Assembly: GCA_964397015.1 (NCBI GenBank)
Contig: CAYNHL010000024.1
Coordinates: 1 to 35,575, forward strand
Length of the DNA stretch: 35,575 nucleotides
From: MADRE2 sp964397015
Lineage (GTDB): Bacteria > Desulfobacterota > Desulfobacteria > Desulfobacterales > Desulfobacteraceae
Direction: 5' to 3'
In this document: positions 27,469 to 35,168 of the stretch, piece by piece
Layout: every line of letters begins with the position of its first letter
How positions within the stretch are numbered: position 1 is the first letter of the stretch
Position numbers and translations under genes: made by a program
Notes under the pieces: model-generated
Told to the model about the DNA's origin: nothing
Database searches by the model: none
Seen by the model: the letters and a program-made list of their open reading frames with translations, nothing else

Positions 27469-29709
27469 ATGAAGCCGGATCAGAAAACGCAGAAGAAAGA
27501 CAAGACATCCAGCCTGAAAGCCACCATCAAGGACCAGTCTGGCGCCGGGAAAACCAAGATCGGTGAAATTCTTTCAAAAGAAGGACAGATTACCAGCCTC
27601 CAGCTCCAGGAAGCGCTAGATCTGCACAGGAAAACCGGTGAGATGCTTTCGGCAATTCTTTTGAACAAAGGATTCATCGATCCCAATACCATAGTCAATG
27701 TGCTAGGGCGCCGCTACAATTATACAATTATTCCCTTTTCCGATATCAGGCCGGCTGAAAACGCTCTCAAGCTGCTGACCTTTGAAAAGGCAAAGAAGCA
27801 CATGGCGATCCCCTTGAAGCTCAAGGGAGACGATCTTGTCGTGACCATGACGGAACCGACCAATACGGATGCGGTACAGGAACTGCAGCAGGTAACCGGC
27901 AAGAATATCAAGGTCTGCGTGTCAACGGAAAATGACATTATCCAGGGCTATCGTGATTATTACAAAATAAGTGACGATGAATACAAAGAGTTCCTGCATT
28001 TTGAAGATGAGGCTGAAGACGACGAGCCTGTGACCTCGGTTGAGGATTTTGGTTCTCTTGTGTCTGAAGCAGCCGAGGAGATCGAGGTAGGGGCTGAAGA
28101 ACGGTCTCATGATTCAGACGCGTTCATGGCATCTGATGCCCCCATCATCAAGCTGGTCAACGGAATTTTGACCAAAGCCATGAATGACGGAGTCAGCGAT
28201 ATCCATATCGAGCCCTTTGAAAAATCTTTCCAGGTCCGCTACCGTCTTGACGGCAGCCTCTATAAATCGATGAACCTGCCGTTGAGTATCCGGAACGCGG
28301 TCATTTCGAGAATGAAGATCCTGGCGGAACTCGATATCGCTGAACGGCGCGTACCCCAGGACGGCCGCATCAAGTTGAAATTCGGCAAGAAAAAAGCCGT
28401 GGATTTCAGGGTATCCACCCTGCCCACCCTTTACGGAGAGAGCATTGTCCTGCGTATCCTGGACCAGAGCGCTTTAAACATCGATCTGACCAAGCTCGGG
28501 TTCGAAGACCAGACATTTGCCAGCCTTAAAAGATGTATTTCAAGGCCCTACGGCATGATCCTGGTTACAGGACCTACCGGCAGCGGTAAGACCACCACCC
28601 TTTATTCCGTGCTGAACCGCCTGAACAAGGAGGACACCAAAATCCTGACAGCTGAAGACCCGGTTGAATTCAATTTCAAGGGCATCAACCAGGTAGCGGT
28701 GAAAGAAGAGGTCGGCATGACCTTTGCCGCCGCCCTGCGATCCTTTCTGCGCCAGGACCCTGATATCATCATGGTTGGTGAGATCCGGGACAAGGATACT
28801 GCGGAAATCGCCATCAAGGCCTCCATGACCGGTCACCTTGTGTTCTCGACCCTCCACACAAACGATTGTCCGGCCACGGTCAGCAGGCTCCTTGATATCG
28901 GTATCCCTTCTTACATGGTGGCCTCTTCTTTGACCATGGTGCTGTCACAGCGCCTGGTCCGCCGCCTGTGCCCTGAATGCAAGCAGGAAGTGACCGGGTA
29001 TGATCCAAAGGATCTCGAGCTGTACGGGTTTGACAAAAACAATTTATCCGATTTGAAAATCATGGGCCCCAAAGGATGCCCGAACTGCAACGGTACAGGA
29101 TACAAGGGCCGGGTCGGACTTTATGAACTCATGGAGGTCACGGACGAGGTCAACAAGGCTATCAGTGCCGAGGTTCCTGAAGACCAGCTTCGCAAGATAG
29201 CCATACAGGAAGGCATGGTAACCCTGAGGGACGCCGGGCTGCACAAGATCAGGGAAGGGGAGACCTCCCTTGAAGAGGTGCTCAAGAAAACCAGCATTAC
29301 CAAGGAAGCTTTGCCAAGTTACCTGATAAATCCGGATGTAGAGCAATATGAAGACAAGGATGTGATAATCCGGGAAGGCAACAAGGACATTGATTTTTTC
29401 AAACTGGTCCAGGGAGCTCTTTACGTGGTCAAGGGCGGCAAGGTGATTGCCGAAATAGTCGAGCCGGGTGATTATTTCGGTGAAATGTCGGCCATTACGG
29501 GAGAACCCAGGTCAGCTTCCATTGTTTCAAAGGGGCGGTCCACCATCAAGCGGTTCCCGGGTGACAAGCTCCATGAGATTATTGAAAAATACCCGGACGT
29601 GGCCAAGCACCTGTTCACGGTACTTGCCAACCGTCTCAACAAAACCGATAAAATGTTCGTCAATATGCTCAAGCAGCGCCAGAAAATTCAAAAAGCCAGT
29701 GTGGAATAG
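27469..29709 (+). CDS. pilB: Type IV pilus/type II secretion ATPase (PilB/GspE) with C-terminal cNMP-binding domain
   Basis: This 746-aa hexameric ATPase would drive pilus extension or type II secretion from the cytoplasmic side. Residues about 30-190 are the GspE/MshE N-terminal domain (IGEILSKEGQITSLQLQEAL), followed by an acidic linker (about 180-215). The motor has Walker A GPTGSGKTTT near 367, the Asp box, Walker B IIMVGEIRDKDTAEIA and His box HLVFSTLHTND, then two CxxC zinc pairs (CPECK, CPNC) between about 500 and 545. The typical PilB ends near 620; here about 110 residues follow that read as a cyclic nucleotide-binding domain with GDYFGEMSAITGEPRSASI, the phosphate-binding cassette. 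No other pilus gene is in the window. Confidence 0.9.
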   Translation: MKPDQKTQKKDKTSSLKATIKDQSGAGKTKIGEILSKEGQITSLQLQEALDLHRKTGEMLSAILLNKGFIDPNTIVNVLGRRYNYTIIPFSDIRPAENALKLLTFEKAKKHMAIPLKLKGDDLVVTMTEPTNTDAVQELQQVTGKNIKVCVSTENDIIQGYRDYYKISDDEYKEFLHFEDEAEDDEPVTSVEDFGSLVSEAAEEIEVGAEERSHDSDAFMASDAPIIKLVNGILTKAMNDGVSDIHIEPFEKSFQVRYRLDGSLYKSMNLPLSIRNAVISRMKILAELDIAERRVPQDGRIKLKFGKKKAVDFRVSTLPTLYGESIVLRILDQSALNIDLTKLGFEDQTFASLKRCISRPYGMILVTGPTGSGKTTTLYSVLNRLNKEDTKILTAEDPVEFNFKGINQVAVKEEVGMTFAAALRSFLRQDPDIIMVGEIRDKDTAEIAIKASMTGHLVFSTLHTNDCPATVSRLLDIGIPSYMVASSLTMVLSQRLVRRLCPECKQEVTGYDPKDLELYGFDKNNLSDLKIMGPKGCPNCNGTGYKGRVGLYELMEVTDEVNKAISAEVPEDQLRKIAIQEGMVTLRDAGLHKIREGETSLEEVLKKTSITKEALPSYLINPDVEQYEDKDVIIREGNKDIDFFKLVQGALYVVKGGKVIAEIVEPGDYFGEMSAITGEPRSASIVSKGRSTIKRFPGDKLHEIIEKYPDVAKHLFTVLANRLNKTDKMFVNMLKQRQKIQKASVE

Positions 29710-29807
29710 TTTTTCACTTTACAAACCTTTTGTGGGCTGATACGTGACAGTTACGGGATGTTATGGCCAAACCCCTTAATTTTTGAATTTTAAAGAGACC
29801 GCTACTC

Positions 29808-30005
29808 ATGAAAAAATTTACGGTTACATGGGATGAAATACACGTTATCCGTTATCAGTCAAATGTTCGGGCAATCGGAGGCAAAATGGCCGAAAAAATT
29901 GTGAAGACCAATTTTAAAAAAATTCGGTCCATGGACGCTAAAAAAACAATCCAGAAAGCCGTTCATGTAAAAAACATTCAGATAAGGCAGGATACGGGTG
30001 TATAA
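29808..30005 (+). CDS. Unrecognised 65-aa basic protein
   Basis: This small, lysine-rich soluble protein starts MKKFTVTWDEIHVIRYQ. There is no signal peptide, membrane helix or motif I recognise. It stands alone, 98 bases after pilB and 73 bases before the selenoprotein, all on the plus strand. Its ribosome binding site is weak (AGAG upstream). It could be a real orphan gene or a chance frame; the amphipathic composition and position favour a real gene, with modest confidence. Confidence 0.5.
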   Translation: MKKFTVTWDEIHVIRYQSNVRAIGGKMAEKIVKTNFKKIRSMDAKKTIQKAVHVKNIQIRQDTGV

Positions 30006-30078
30006 CTGCAGGGCGAGTTTTGTCAGGGCGCGCCGATTGATTTCATATTAGAACTTTTGAACAAAAGAGAGGGAAAAA

Positions 30079-30303
30079 ATGGATGTGACCATTACCTACT
30101 GCGTGGTCTGAAACTACCAGCCACGCGCGGCCGGTCTGGCTGCAAAAATAAATGAGGCGCTGGGTATCGATGCCCGGCTTGTCGAAGGCAGCAAGGGAGC
30201 CTTTGAGGTCATGGCGGACGACCACCTGGTTTATTCAAAAAATGAAACCGGCAGATTCCCGGAACCGGATGAGGTTGTAGAAAAAATAAAAACGATGACA
30301 TAA
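30079..30303 (+). CDS. SelW-like selenoprotein (Rdx family, CxxU motif, in-frame TGA = Sec)
   Basis: Translated with the TGA at 30109-30111 read as selenocysteine, this frame gives 74 residues ending at TAA 30301. It starts MDVTITYCVVU (Cys8-x-x-Sec11) and continues NYQPRAAGLAAKINEALGI. The end contains GAFEVMADDHLVYSK and GRFPEPDEVVEKI. This is the Rdx thioredoxin-like fold (SelW/SelT/SelH): N-terminal beta strand, CxxU redox loop, helix, then the GxFEV and HLVYSK strands. GAGAGGG precedes the ATG at five bases. Similarity runs equally on both sides of the TGA, which argues against a pseudogene. A hairpin follows the TGA. The role is probably thiol redox. A standard ORF caller would miss or truncate it. 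Confidence 0.88.
30117..30139 (+). promoter_or_regulatory. Candidate bacterial SECIS hairpin after the Sec TGA
   Basis: Starting six bases after the in-frame TGA, 30117-30122 pairs with 30133-30139 in six base pairs with one bulged T and a ten-base loop. Bacterial SECIS elements are hairpins directly downstream of the UGA, inside the coding region, bound by SelB. Position and bulge fit; the loop has not been matched to a consensus. Confidence 0.5.
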
Positions 30304-30345
30304 CAAGTCTTTGAGGTGAACGACAATGTTTCACCCGGAGCGAAC

Positions 30346-30747
30346 ATGGGGATAAAAATGAAAACCGTGGCAGCTGCTGTTATTTACAGGAAAAATACTG
30401 TTTTACTGGCCCGGCGCAAGGCTGGAGAAGATCTTGCCGGGTTCTGGGAGTTTCCCGGCGGTAAGGTGGACGGAAATGAAAGCTTCCAGGAATGCCTGGC
30501 ACGTGAACTTGAAGAAGAGCTCGGAATAAAGACTGTTCCCGGTGATATTCTGGTCGAGGTCAACCATGAATATCCCAGCGGAGAAATTAGGCTGGTGGCC
30601 ATTGAAACAAAGATACCGGAACCGGATCAGCCGGTCCGGCTGTCTGTACATGACAAATACGTCTGGGTGCCTGTTCCTACATTGCTTGAATACAACCTGG
30701 CACCAGCGGACATTGCGGTGGCACAGCACTTGATCAGTTCCCTGTAG
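30346..30747 (+). CDS. mutT: MutT-type Nudix hydrolase
   Basis: This 133-aa protein is built around a perfect Nudix box at about residues 35-57 (G-x5-E-x7-R-E-L-x-E-E-L-G-I: GGKVDGNESFQECLARELEEELGI spans it). The N-terminal MKTVAAAVIYRKNTVLLARR and the GFWEFPGGK segment are typical of 8-oxo-dGTP diphosphatases, which clean oxidised nucleotides from the pool. I chose the ATG at 30346, with GGAG six bases upstream, over a GTG ten codons earlier. It follows the selenoprotein by 42 bases and precedes surE by 12. Substrate is inferred from family. Confidence 0.85.
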   Translation: MGIKMKTVAAAVIYRKNTVLLARRKAGEDLAGFWEFPGGKVDGNESFQECLARELEEELGIKTVPGDILVEVNHEYPSGEIRLVAIETKIPEPDQPVRLSVHDKYVWVPVPTLLEYNLAPADIAVAQHLISSL

Positions 30748-30759
30748 TTTTAAACCGCC

Positions 30760-31524
30760 ATGAAAATTCTTCTGACCAATGACGACGGGTACCAGGCACC
30801 CGGAATCCTCATGCTGTATAACACATTGAGCCTGGAACACGAAGTCGTCCTGGTCGCGCCTGACAGGGAGAAAAGCGCCGTGGGCCATGGCATAACCCTG
30901 AACCAGCCCCTGCTTATCGCCCCGGTCGAAATGCCCGGTGGTGGTGCCGGCTATGCCGTGACAGGAACACCGGCTGACTGCATCAAGCTCGGGCTGTTCG
31001 AACTGTTTGACACCCCCCCTGACCTGGTGATAGCCGGAATCAACCCGGGAAGCAACACCGGGATCAACATAAATTATTCCGGCACGGTCGGGGCGGCCAG
31101 GGAGGCTGCATTGAACGGCATTTTAAGCATGGCCGTATCCATCAGGGTTGCCGACACACTGGACTACCAGGGTATTTCAAAGTTCATTGCCCGTCTCCTT
31201 CATCAGCTGCACAGGTTCGATCTTGCTCCCGGCACTTTTTTGAATATCAATTCACCCGGTATCGGTATCAGCAAAATAAAGGGCATTCGCGTTACCCGCC
31301 AGGCCCTTGACAACCTGTCCACGGGGTTTGAAAAACGGACCGACCCCAAACGCCGGGATTACTACTGGTACGGCAGATACGATCCCGGTACCAGCGACCC
31401 TGACACAGACGAGACGGCCCTTCTGGACCAGTGCATCTCCATAACACCCCTTCATTGTGACATCACGGATTACAAAGCTATGTCACAAATTAAAACCACC
31501 GGTCTCAAGGGACTGCTGGACTGA
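30760..31524 (+). CDS. surE: SurE: 5'/3'-nucleotidase, stationary-phase survival protein
   Basis: This 254-aa cytoplasmic metal-dependent phosphatase hydrolyses nucleoside monophosphates. The N-terminus MKILLTNDDGYQAPGI has the metal-binding D8-D9 pair. Further SurE signatures are APDREKSAVGHGITL, VTGTPADCIKLGL, AGINPGSNTGININYSGTVGAAREA and the late TDETALLDQCISITPL. Length is normal. It follows the Nudix gene closely, so the two nucleotide-housekeeping enzymes are probably co-transcribed. Confidence 0.95.
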   Translation: MKILLTNDDGYQAPGILMLYNTLSLEHEVVLVAPDREKSAVGHGITLNQPLLIAPVEMPGGGAGYAVTGTPADCIKLGLFELFDTPPDLVIAGINPGSNTGININYSGTVGAAREAALNGILSMAVSIRVADTLDYQGISKFIARLLHQLHRFDLAPGTFLNINSPGIGISKIKGIRVTRQALDNLSTGFEKRTDPKRRDYYWYGRYDPGTSDPDTDETALLDQCISITPLHCDITDYKAMSQIKTTGLKGLLD

Positions 31525-31573
31525 TCAGGGCAGTTGCAATTCCTAATACCGGTAAAATCATCTTTTAGCTGGA

Positions 31574-31579
31574 TATAAT
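31574..31579 (+). promoter_or_regulatory. Candidate -10 for the QueG-like gene
   Basis: A perfect TATAAT stands 18 bases before the GTG start, with AAGGAG (31585-31590) between. No good -35 is found, and the implied leader would be only about 10-12 bases. Confidence 0.3.
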
Positions 31580-31597
31580 CTAATAAGGAGTTCATGA

Positions 31598-32407
31598 GTG
31601 ATGACAATTGGAAAACGTATTATTGAAACTGCCATGGAAAACGGAGCGACACTTGCCGGCATTGCAGGCATGGATGCTGTCAAGGCCTCTGCTTCGCATA
31701 CGATATATAATAAAATGGGAGATTATGCAGGAGTCGGCAGTGTTAAAGATGATGCAGTCCCGGATAATAAATTATTCACCTGGCCTGATTCTGCAAAATC
31801 TGTACTCGTGATTGGACTTTCCCATCCAGCGGATAAGCCGGAGCTTGACTGGTGGGATGGCAGAGGTACCCCTGGAAACCGTATTTTGATTGATATTGTA
31901 AAGCAGACAAGCCAGCAGATTGAAAACGACCTGAAAGTGACAAGCAGTAAGCTTTCCTATTATGTTGAAAAAGGAGGAATTTTTCTCAAGGATGCAGCTG
32001 TCCTGGCCGGGCTTGGATGTATCGGAAAGAACAATATGCTTATAACTCCTTCAAATGGTCCTAGAATCAGACTCAGAGCTTTATTGCTGAATGCCAAGAT
32101 ACATTCAACCGGACCAATAGCCTTTGATCCCTGTGCCGACTGTAAAGTTTACTGCAGAAGGGTTTGTCCGGAAAATGCCATGGATCAGAAAGCTGCAATT
32201 TTTGAAACAATTGAATTTTCAGATCATTTGCCTGGAAGAGAGGGCGTTTACAATAGAGAAATTTGTAACGTTAGAATGGAAAAGGATGTTGCAAAAAGCT
32301 CTGAAAATAATTCTGAAAATAATAATGGTAAACAACCTGAGGTAAAATATTGCAGAAAGTGTGAGCTTGTATGCCCGGCAGGTAAACCCGGGGGTTTGAA
32401 AAACTGA
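31598..32407 (+). CDS. QueG-like 2x[4Fe-4S] reductase-type protein
   Basis: This 269-aa soluble protein resembles the core of epoxyqueuosine reductase (QueG). It has a DUF1730-like start (VLVIGLSHPADKPELDWWD), the central GGIFLKDAAVLAGLGCIGKNNMLI motif and two iron-sulfur motifs, CADCKVYCRRVCP (about 178-190) and C-x2-C-x3-CP near 252 plus an earlier Cys. True QueG is longer and carries C-terminal HEAT repeats, absent here, so the substrate may differ. A run rich in Asn and Ser (SENNSENNNGKQ) lies between the clusters. Base use is clearly AT-richer than the neighbours, with many AAA, GAA, ATA and ATT codons, hinting at transfer. Start: GTG 31598 (seven bases from AAGGAG) or ATG 31601. Confidence 0.75.
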   Translation: MMTIGKRIIETAMENGATLAGIAGMDAVKASASHTIYNKMGDYAGVGSVKDDAVPDNKLFTWPDSAKSVLVIGLSHPADKPELDWWDGRGTPGNRILIDIVKQTSQQIENDLKVTSSKLSYYVEKGGIFLKDAAVLAGLGCIGKNNMLITPSNGPRIRLRALLLNAKIHSTGPIAFDPCADCKVYCRRVCPENAMDQKAAIFETIEFSDHLPGREGVYNREICNVRMEKDVAKSSENNSENNNGKQPEVKYCRKCELVCPAGKPGGLKN

Positions 32408-32432
32408 TTGTTGGAACTGACAAGGAGATGGG

Positions 32433-35168
32433 ATGCTGTATATCGTTTTAGGCGGGATTGGATGCCTTATCGGGTTGACGGCCTTCAGGGAGCTTGGATG
32501 GTTGTATGGAATCGCTGTCGGCCTGCTGGCCGCCGAAGTCCATAAGCTTCGAAAACGGATGACCGCTCTGGAAAGTATTGTTTCTGACCGTCAGCCTGTT
32601 TTGGATGAACCGTCTCCAGCCGATGAGCCTTTGCCGGCCGATGAGCCTTTGCCAAAAGATGATACAGACGTTTATGAAGATGTTGCCGTTTCTGTTATCC
32701 GGGACAAAAGCACAGCAAAAAAACTTTCCCCGATTACCGGGTCAAGACCCCAAAAGTTTGAATTGCCCACCGGAAAAAACCGGTCAGCTGATAATATGAT
32801 TGCCAGAACCTGGAATTGGATAAAGCGTTTTTTTACAACAGGCAACATTATGGCCAAAATCGGTGTTGTCATCCTTTTTTTCGGATTTTCATTTTTATTG
32901 AAATACGCTGCCCAGAGAAACATGGTTCCCGTTGAGTTCCGCCTGACAGGTGTTTTTATCGTCGGTACGGCGATGCTCTTTACAGGCTGGCGGCTGAGAC
33001 ACCATAAACTGGTGTACGGGCTGCTGCTCCAGGGGGGAGGCATCGGGGTGCTTTACCTTACCATTTATGCGGCCGCAAGGTTTTATCATCTGCTGCCTTA
33101 TGGATTTGCATTCGTGGTCATGTTTTGCCTGGTGGTGCTTTCGGGTATTCTTGCCGTGCTTCAGGACGCCCGGTCCCTTGCGGCCAGCGGTGCGATCGGC
33201 GGCTTTCTCGCACCGGTGCTCATGTCCACCGGCAGCGGAAGCCATGTGGTGCTTTTTTCATATTATGCATTGCTGAATTTCGGTATCCTGGGAATCGGAT
33301 GGCACAAGGCATGGAGGGAGTTGAACCTTATCGGATTTGTATTTACCTTTGGTATCGCATCCCTTTGGGGAGGACGTTATTACCATCCCCGGTATTTTTC
33401 CACTACCGAACCGTTCCTTATCCTGTTTTTCCTTTTTTACGTTATGATTGCCGTGTTGTATGCTCTGCGTCAGCCGCTGAAACTGAAGGGGTACGTCGAC
33501 GGCACCCTGGTTTTCGGGACGCCTCTGGCGGCTTTTGGCCTGCAATACGCCCTTGTTCGTGATTTTACTTACGGTATGGCTGTCAGTGCGCTTTGTCTTG
33601 GACTTTTTTATGTGTTCATGGCCTCCTTTCTCTGGCGAGTCGGGCGGCGGCGAGGAATCCAGGGGTTTGACCTGATCAGCGAATCTTTTCTGGCTTTTGG
33701 TGTTGTGTTCGGCTCCCTGGCAATCCCGCTGGCCCTCGACGGCCGCTGGACATCGGCTGCATGGGCACTGGAAGGAAGTGCCATTCTGTGGGCAGGTGTC
33801 CGGCAGAACCGCATTTTGGCCAGATGTTTCGGAATACTGCTTCAGGCGGGAGCCGGTATTTTTTTCCTGTCGGCCTTGAGTGTGCCATTTCAAAGGGTAC
33901 CCGTGGTAAACAGTTTTTTTGTGGGATGCATGCTGATCAGCCTGGCCGGGTTTTTTTCCAGCTGGTATCTTATGCGTTCGTCAAGCCGATTGTTCCGGTG
34001 GGAGCAGGTTGCATCGTCGTTTCTGATGGTATGGGGCTTTATCTGGTGGTTTGCCGCAGCCCTGATAGAGATCGAGCGGTTTGTAGCCTTTCAGGATGAG
34101 GTCAATGCTGCATTGATGCATGCCGCGGCAAGCTTTCTTGCCGTATCAATAATAAGCCGGCGCCTTTCGTGGAAAGCTTTTTCCCGGCCGGCCCTTCTTT
34201 TTTTGCCTGCAATGGGAATGGCAGCCCTGTACTATGCCATTTATGCCGGCGCTCCGGTGACCCTGAATTTGAACATGAATTTATTTGCAGGGCTTGGAGG
34301 TATCTCATGGACAGTAGCGTTCCTGGTACAGTACCGGCTGCTGTTTGCCTGTGAAAGCCAGTGGCCGTCTAAAATCGTGTCTTTCTGGCACCAGTGTACC
34401 TTTTGGCTCCTGATATTTGTGGTGGCCCATGAAGCCGCTCATTACACGGGTGTAATCGCGAACGGGGGGCAGGCATGGCGTTACTGTGCATGGGGACTCG
34501 TTCCGGGATTGGCGGTTCATGGGCTGATGGCCTGGGGGGATCGTCTTGCATGGCCTGTAAGGCGTTTTCATGATGTCTATTTCGGTGCCGGAATAGCGCT
34601 GCCGGTGGCCCTGATATTCGGCTGGGCGCTTCTGATCAATCTTTATCATGGTGACCCTGCTCCCCTGCCATATATCCCTGTCTTCAATCCGGTTGAAATA
34701 ACCCAGTTTTATCTTCTTTTTCTGGTATTATACTGGATCGATCGTCATAAGGCCTGGCTGGGCAGCCTGGAAGCCAACCTGAATACTGGAAACTGGAAAA
34801 TGGGGGTATACGGGGCGATATTTCTGCTGCTTAACGCGATGGTTGCCAGGACGATTCATTTCTATGCCCACGTGGCCTATACCGGAAACGGCCTTTACGA
34901 CTCGACGCTTTTCCAGGCCGCTATCGCTATTTTATGGGGTGTTACGGCCCTGTTGGTCACCCTGGTCGCTACCCGGAAAAAAAGTCGCCCGGCATGGATC
35001 GCGGGGGGCGTCATCCTTTCACTGGTAGTTTTCAAGCTATTTCTGGTGGACCTGTCCGGAACAGGTACTGTGGCCAGGATTGTATCTTTTTTGGGGGTGG
35101 GAACCCTCATGCTGATGATCGGTTACTTTTCACCTATACCCCCCGCACGGATTTCGGAGGAAGAATGA
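32433..35168 (+). CDS. DUF2339 polytopic membrane protein
   Basis: This 911-aa inner-membrane protein begins with one hydrophobic segment (about 1-35), then a coil (LRKRMTALESIV), a Pro/Asp-rich stretch with DEPLPA-type repeats (about 55-75) and a long block of around 25 membrane helices from about residue 135 to the end. The NIMAKIGVVILFFGFSFLLKYA entry and the YGLLLQGGGIGVLYLTIYAA segment are characteristic of DUF2339. Function of the family is unknown; proposed roles include envelope or transport processes. AAGGAG stands close to the ATG. Its TGA overlaps the next ATG (ATGA), and that gene is of the DUF3999 type usually paired with it. Confidence 0.85.
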   Translation: MLYIVLGGIGCLIGLTAFRELGWLYGIAVGLLAAEVHKLRKRMTALESIVSDRQPVLDEPSPADEPLPADEPLPKDDTDVYEDVAVSVIRDKSTAKKLSPITGSRPQKFELPTGKNRSADNMIARTWNWIKRFFTTGNIMAKIGVVILFFGFSFLLKYAAQRNMVPVEFRLTGVFIVGTAMLFTGWRLRHHKLVYGLLLQGGGIGVLYLTIYAAARFYHLLPYGFAFVVMFCLVVLSGILAVLQDARSLAASGAIGGFLAPVLMSTGSGSHVVLFSYYALLNFGILGIGWHKAWRELNLIGFVFTFGIASLWGGRYYHPRYFSTTEPFLILFFLFYVMIAVLYALRQPLKLKGYVDGTLVFGTPLAAFGLQYALVRDFTYGMAVSALCLGLFYVFMASFLWRVGRRRGIQGFDLISESFLAFGVVFGSLAIPLALDGRWTSAAWALEGSAILWAGVRQNRILARCFGILLQAGAGIFFLSALSVPFQRVPVVNSFFVGCMLISLAGFFSSWYLMRSSSRLFRWEQVASSFLMVWGFIWWFAAALIEIERFVAFQDEVNAALMHAAASFLAVSIISRRLSWKAFSRPALLFLPAMGMAALYYAIYAGAPVTLNLNMNLFAGLGGISWTVAFLVQYRLLFACESQWPSKIVSFWHQCTFWLLIFVVAHEAAHYTGVIANGGQAWRYCAWGLVPGLAVHGLMAWGDRLAWPVRRFHDVYFGAGIALPVALIFGWALLINLYHGDPAPLPYIPVFNPVEITQFYLLFLVLYWIDRHKAWLGSLEANLNTGNWKMGVYGAIFLLLNAMVARTIHFYAHVAYTGNGLYDSTLFQAAIAILWGVTALLVTLVATRKKSRPAWIAGGVILSLVVFKLFLVDLSGTGTVARIVSFLGVGTLMLMIGYFSPIPPARISEEE

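Noticed and set aside
30109..30111. In-frame TGA as a sign of a pseudogene
   Set aside because: Position matches Sec of CxxU proteins, similarity continues on both sides, and no other disruption is present.
33258..33893. 211-codon minus-strand frame
   Set aside because: Antisense to the DUF2339 gene; composition typical of a shadow of a membrane protein gene.
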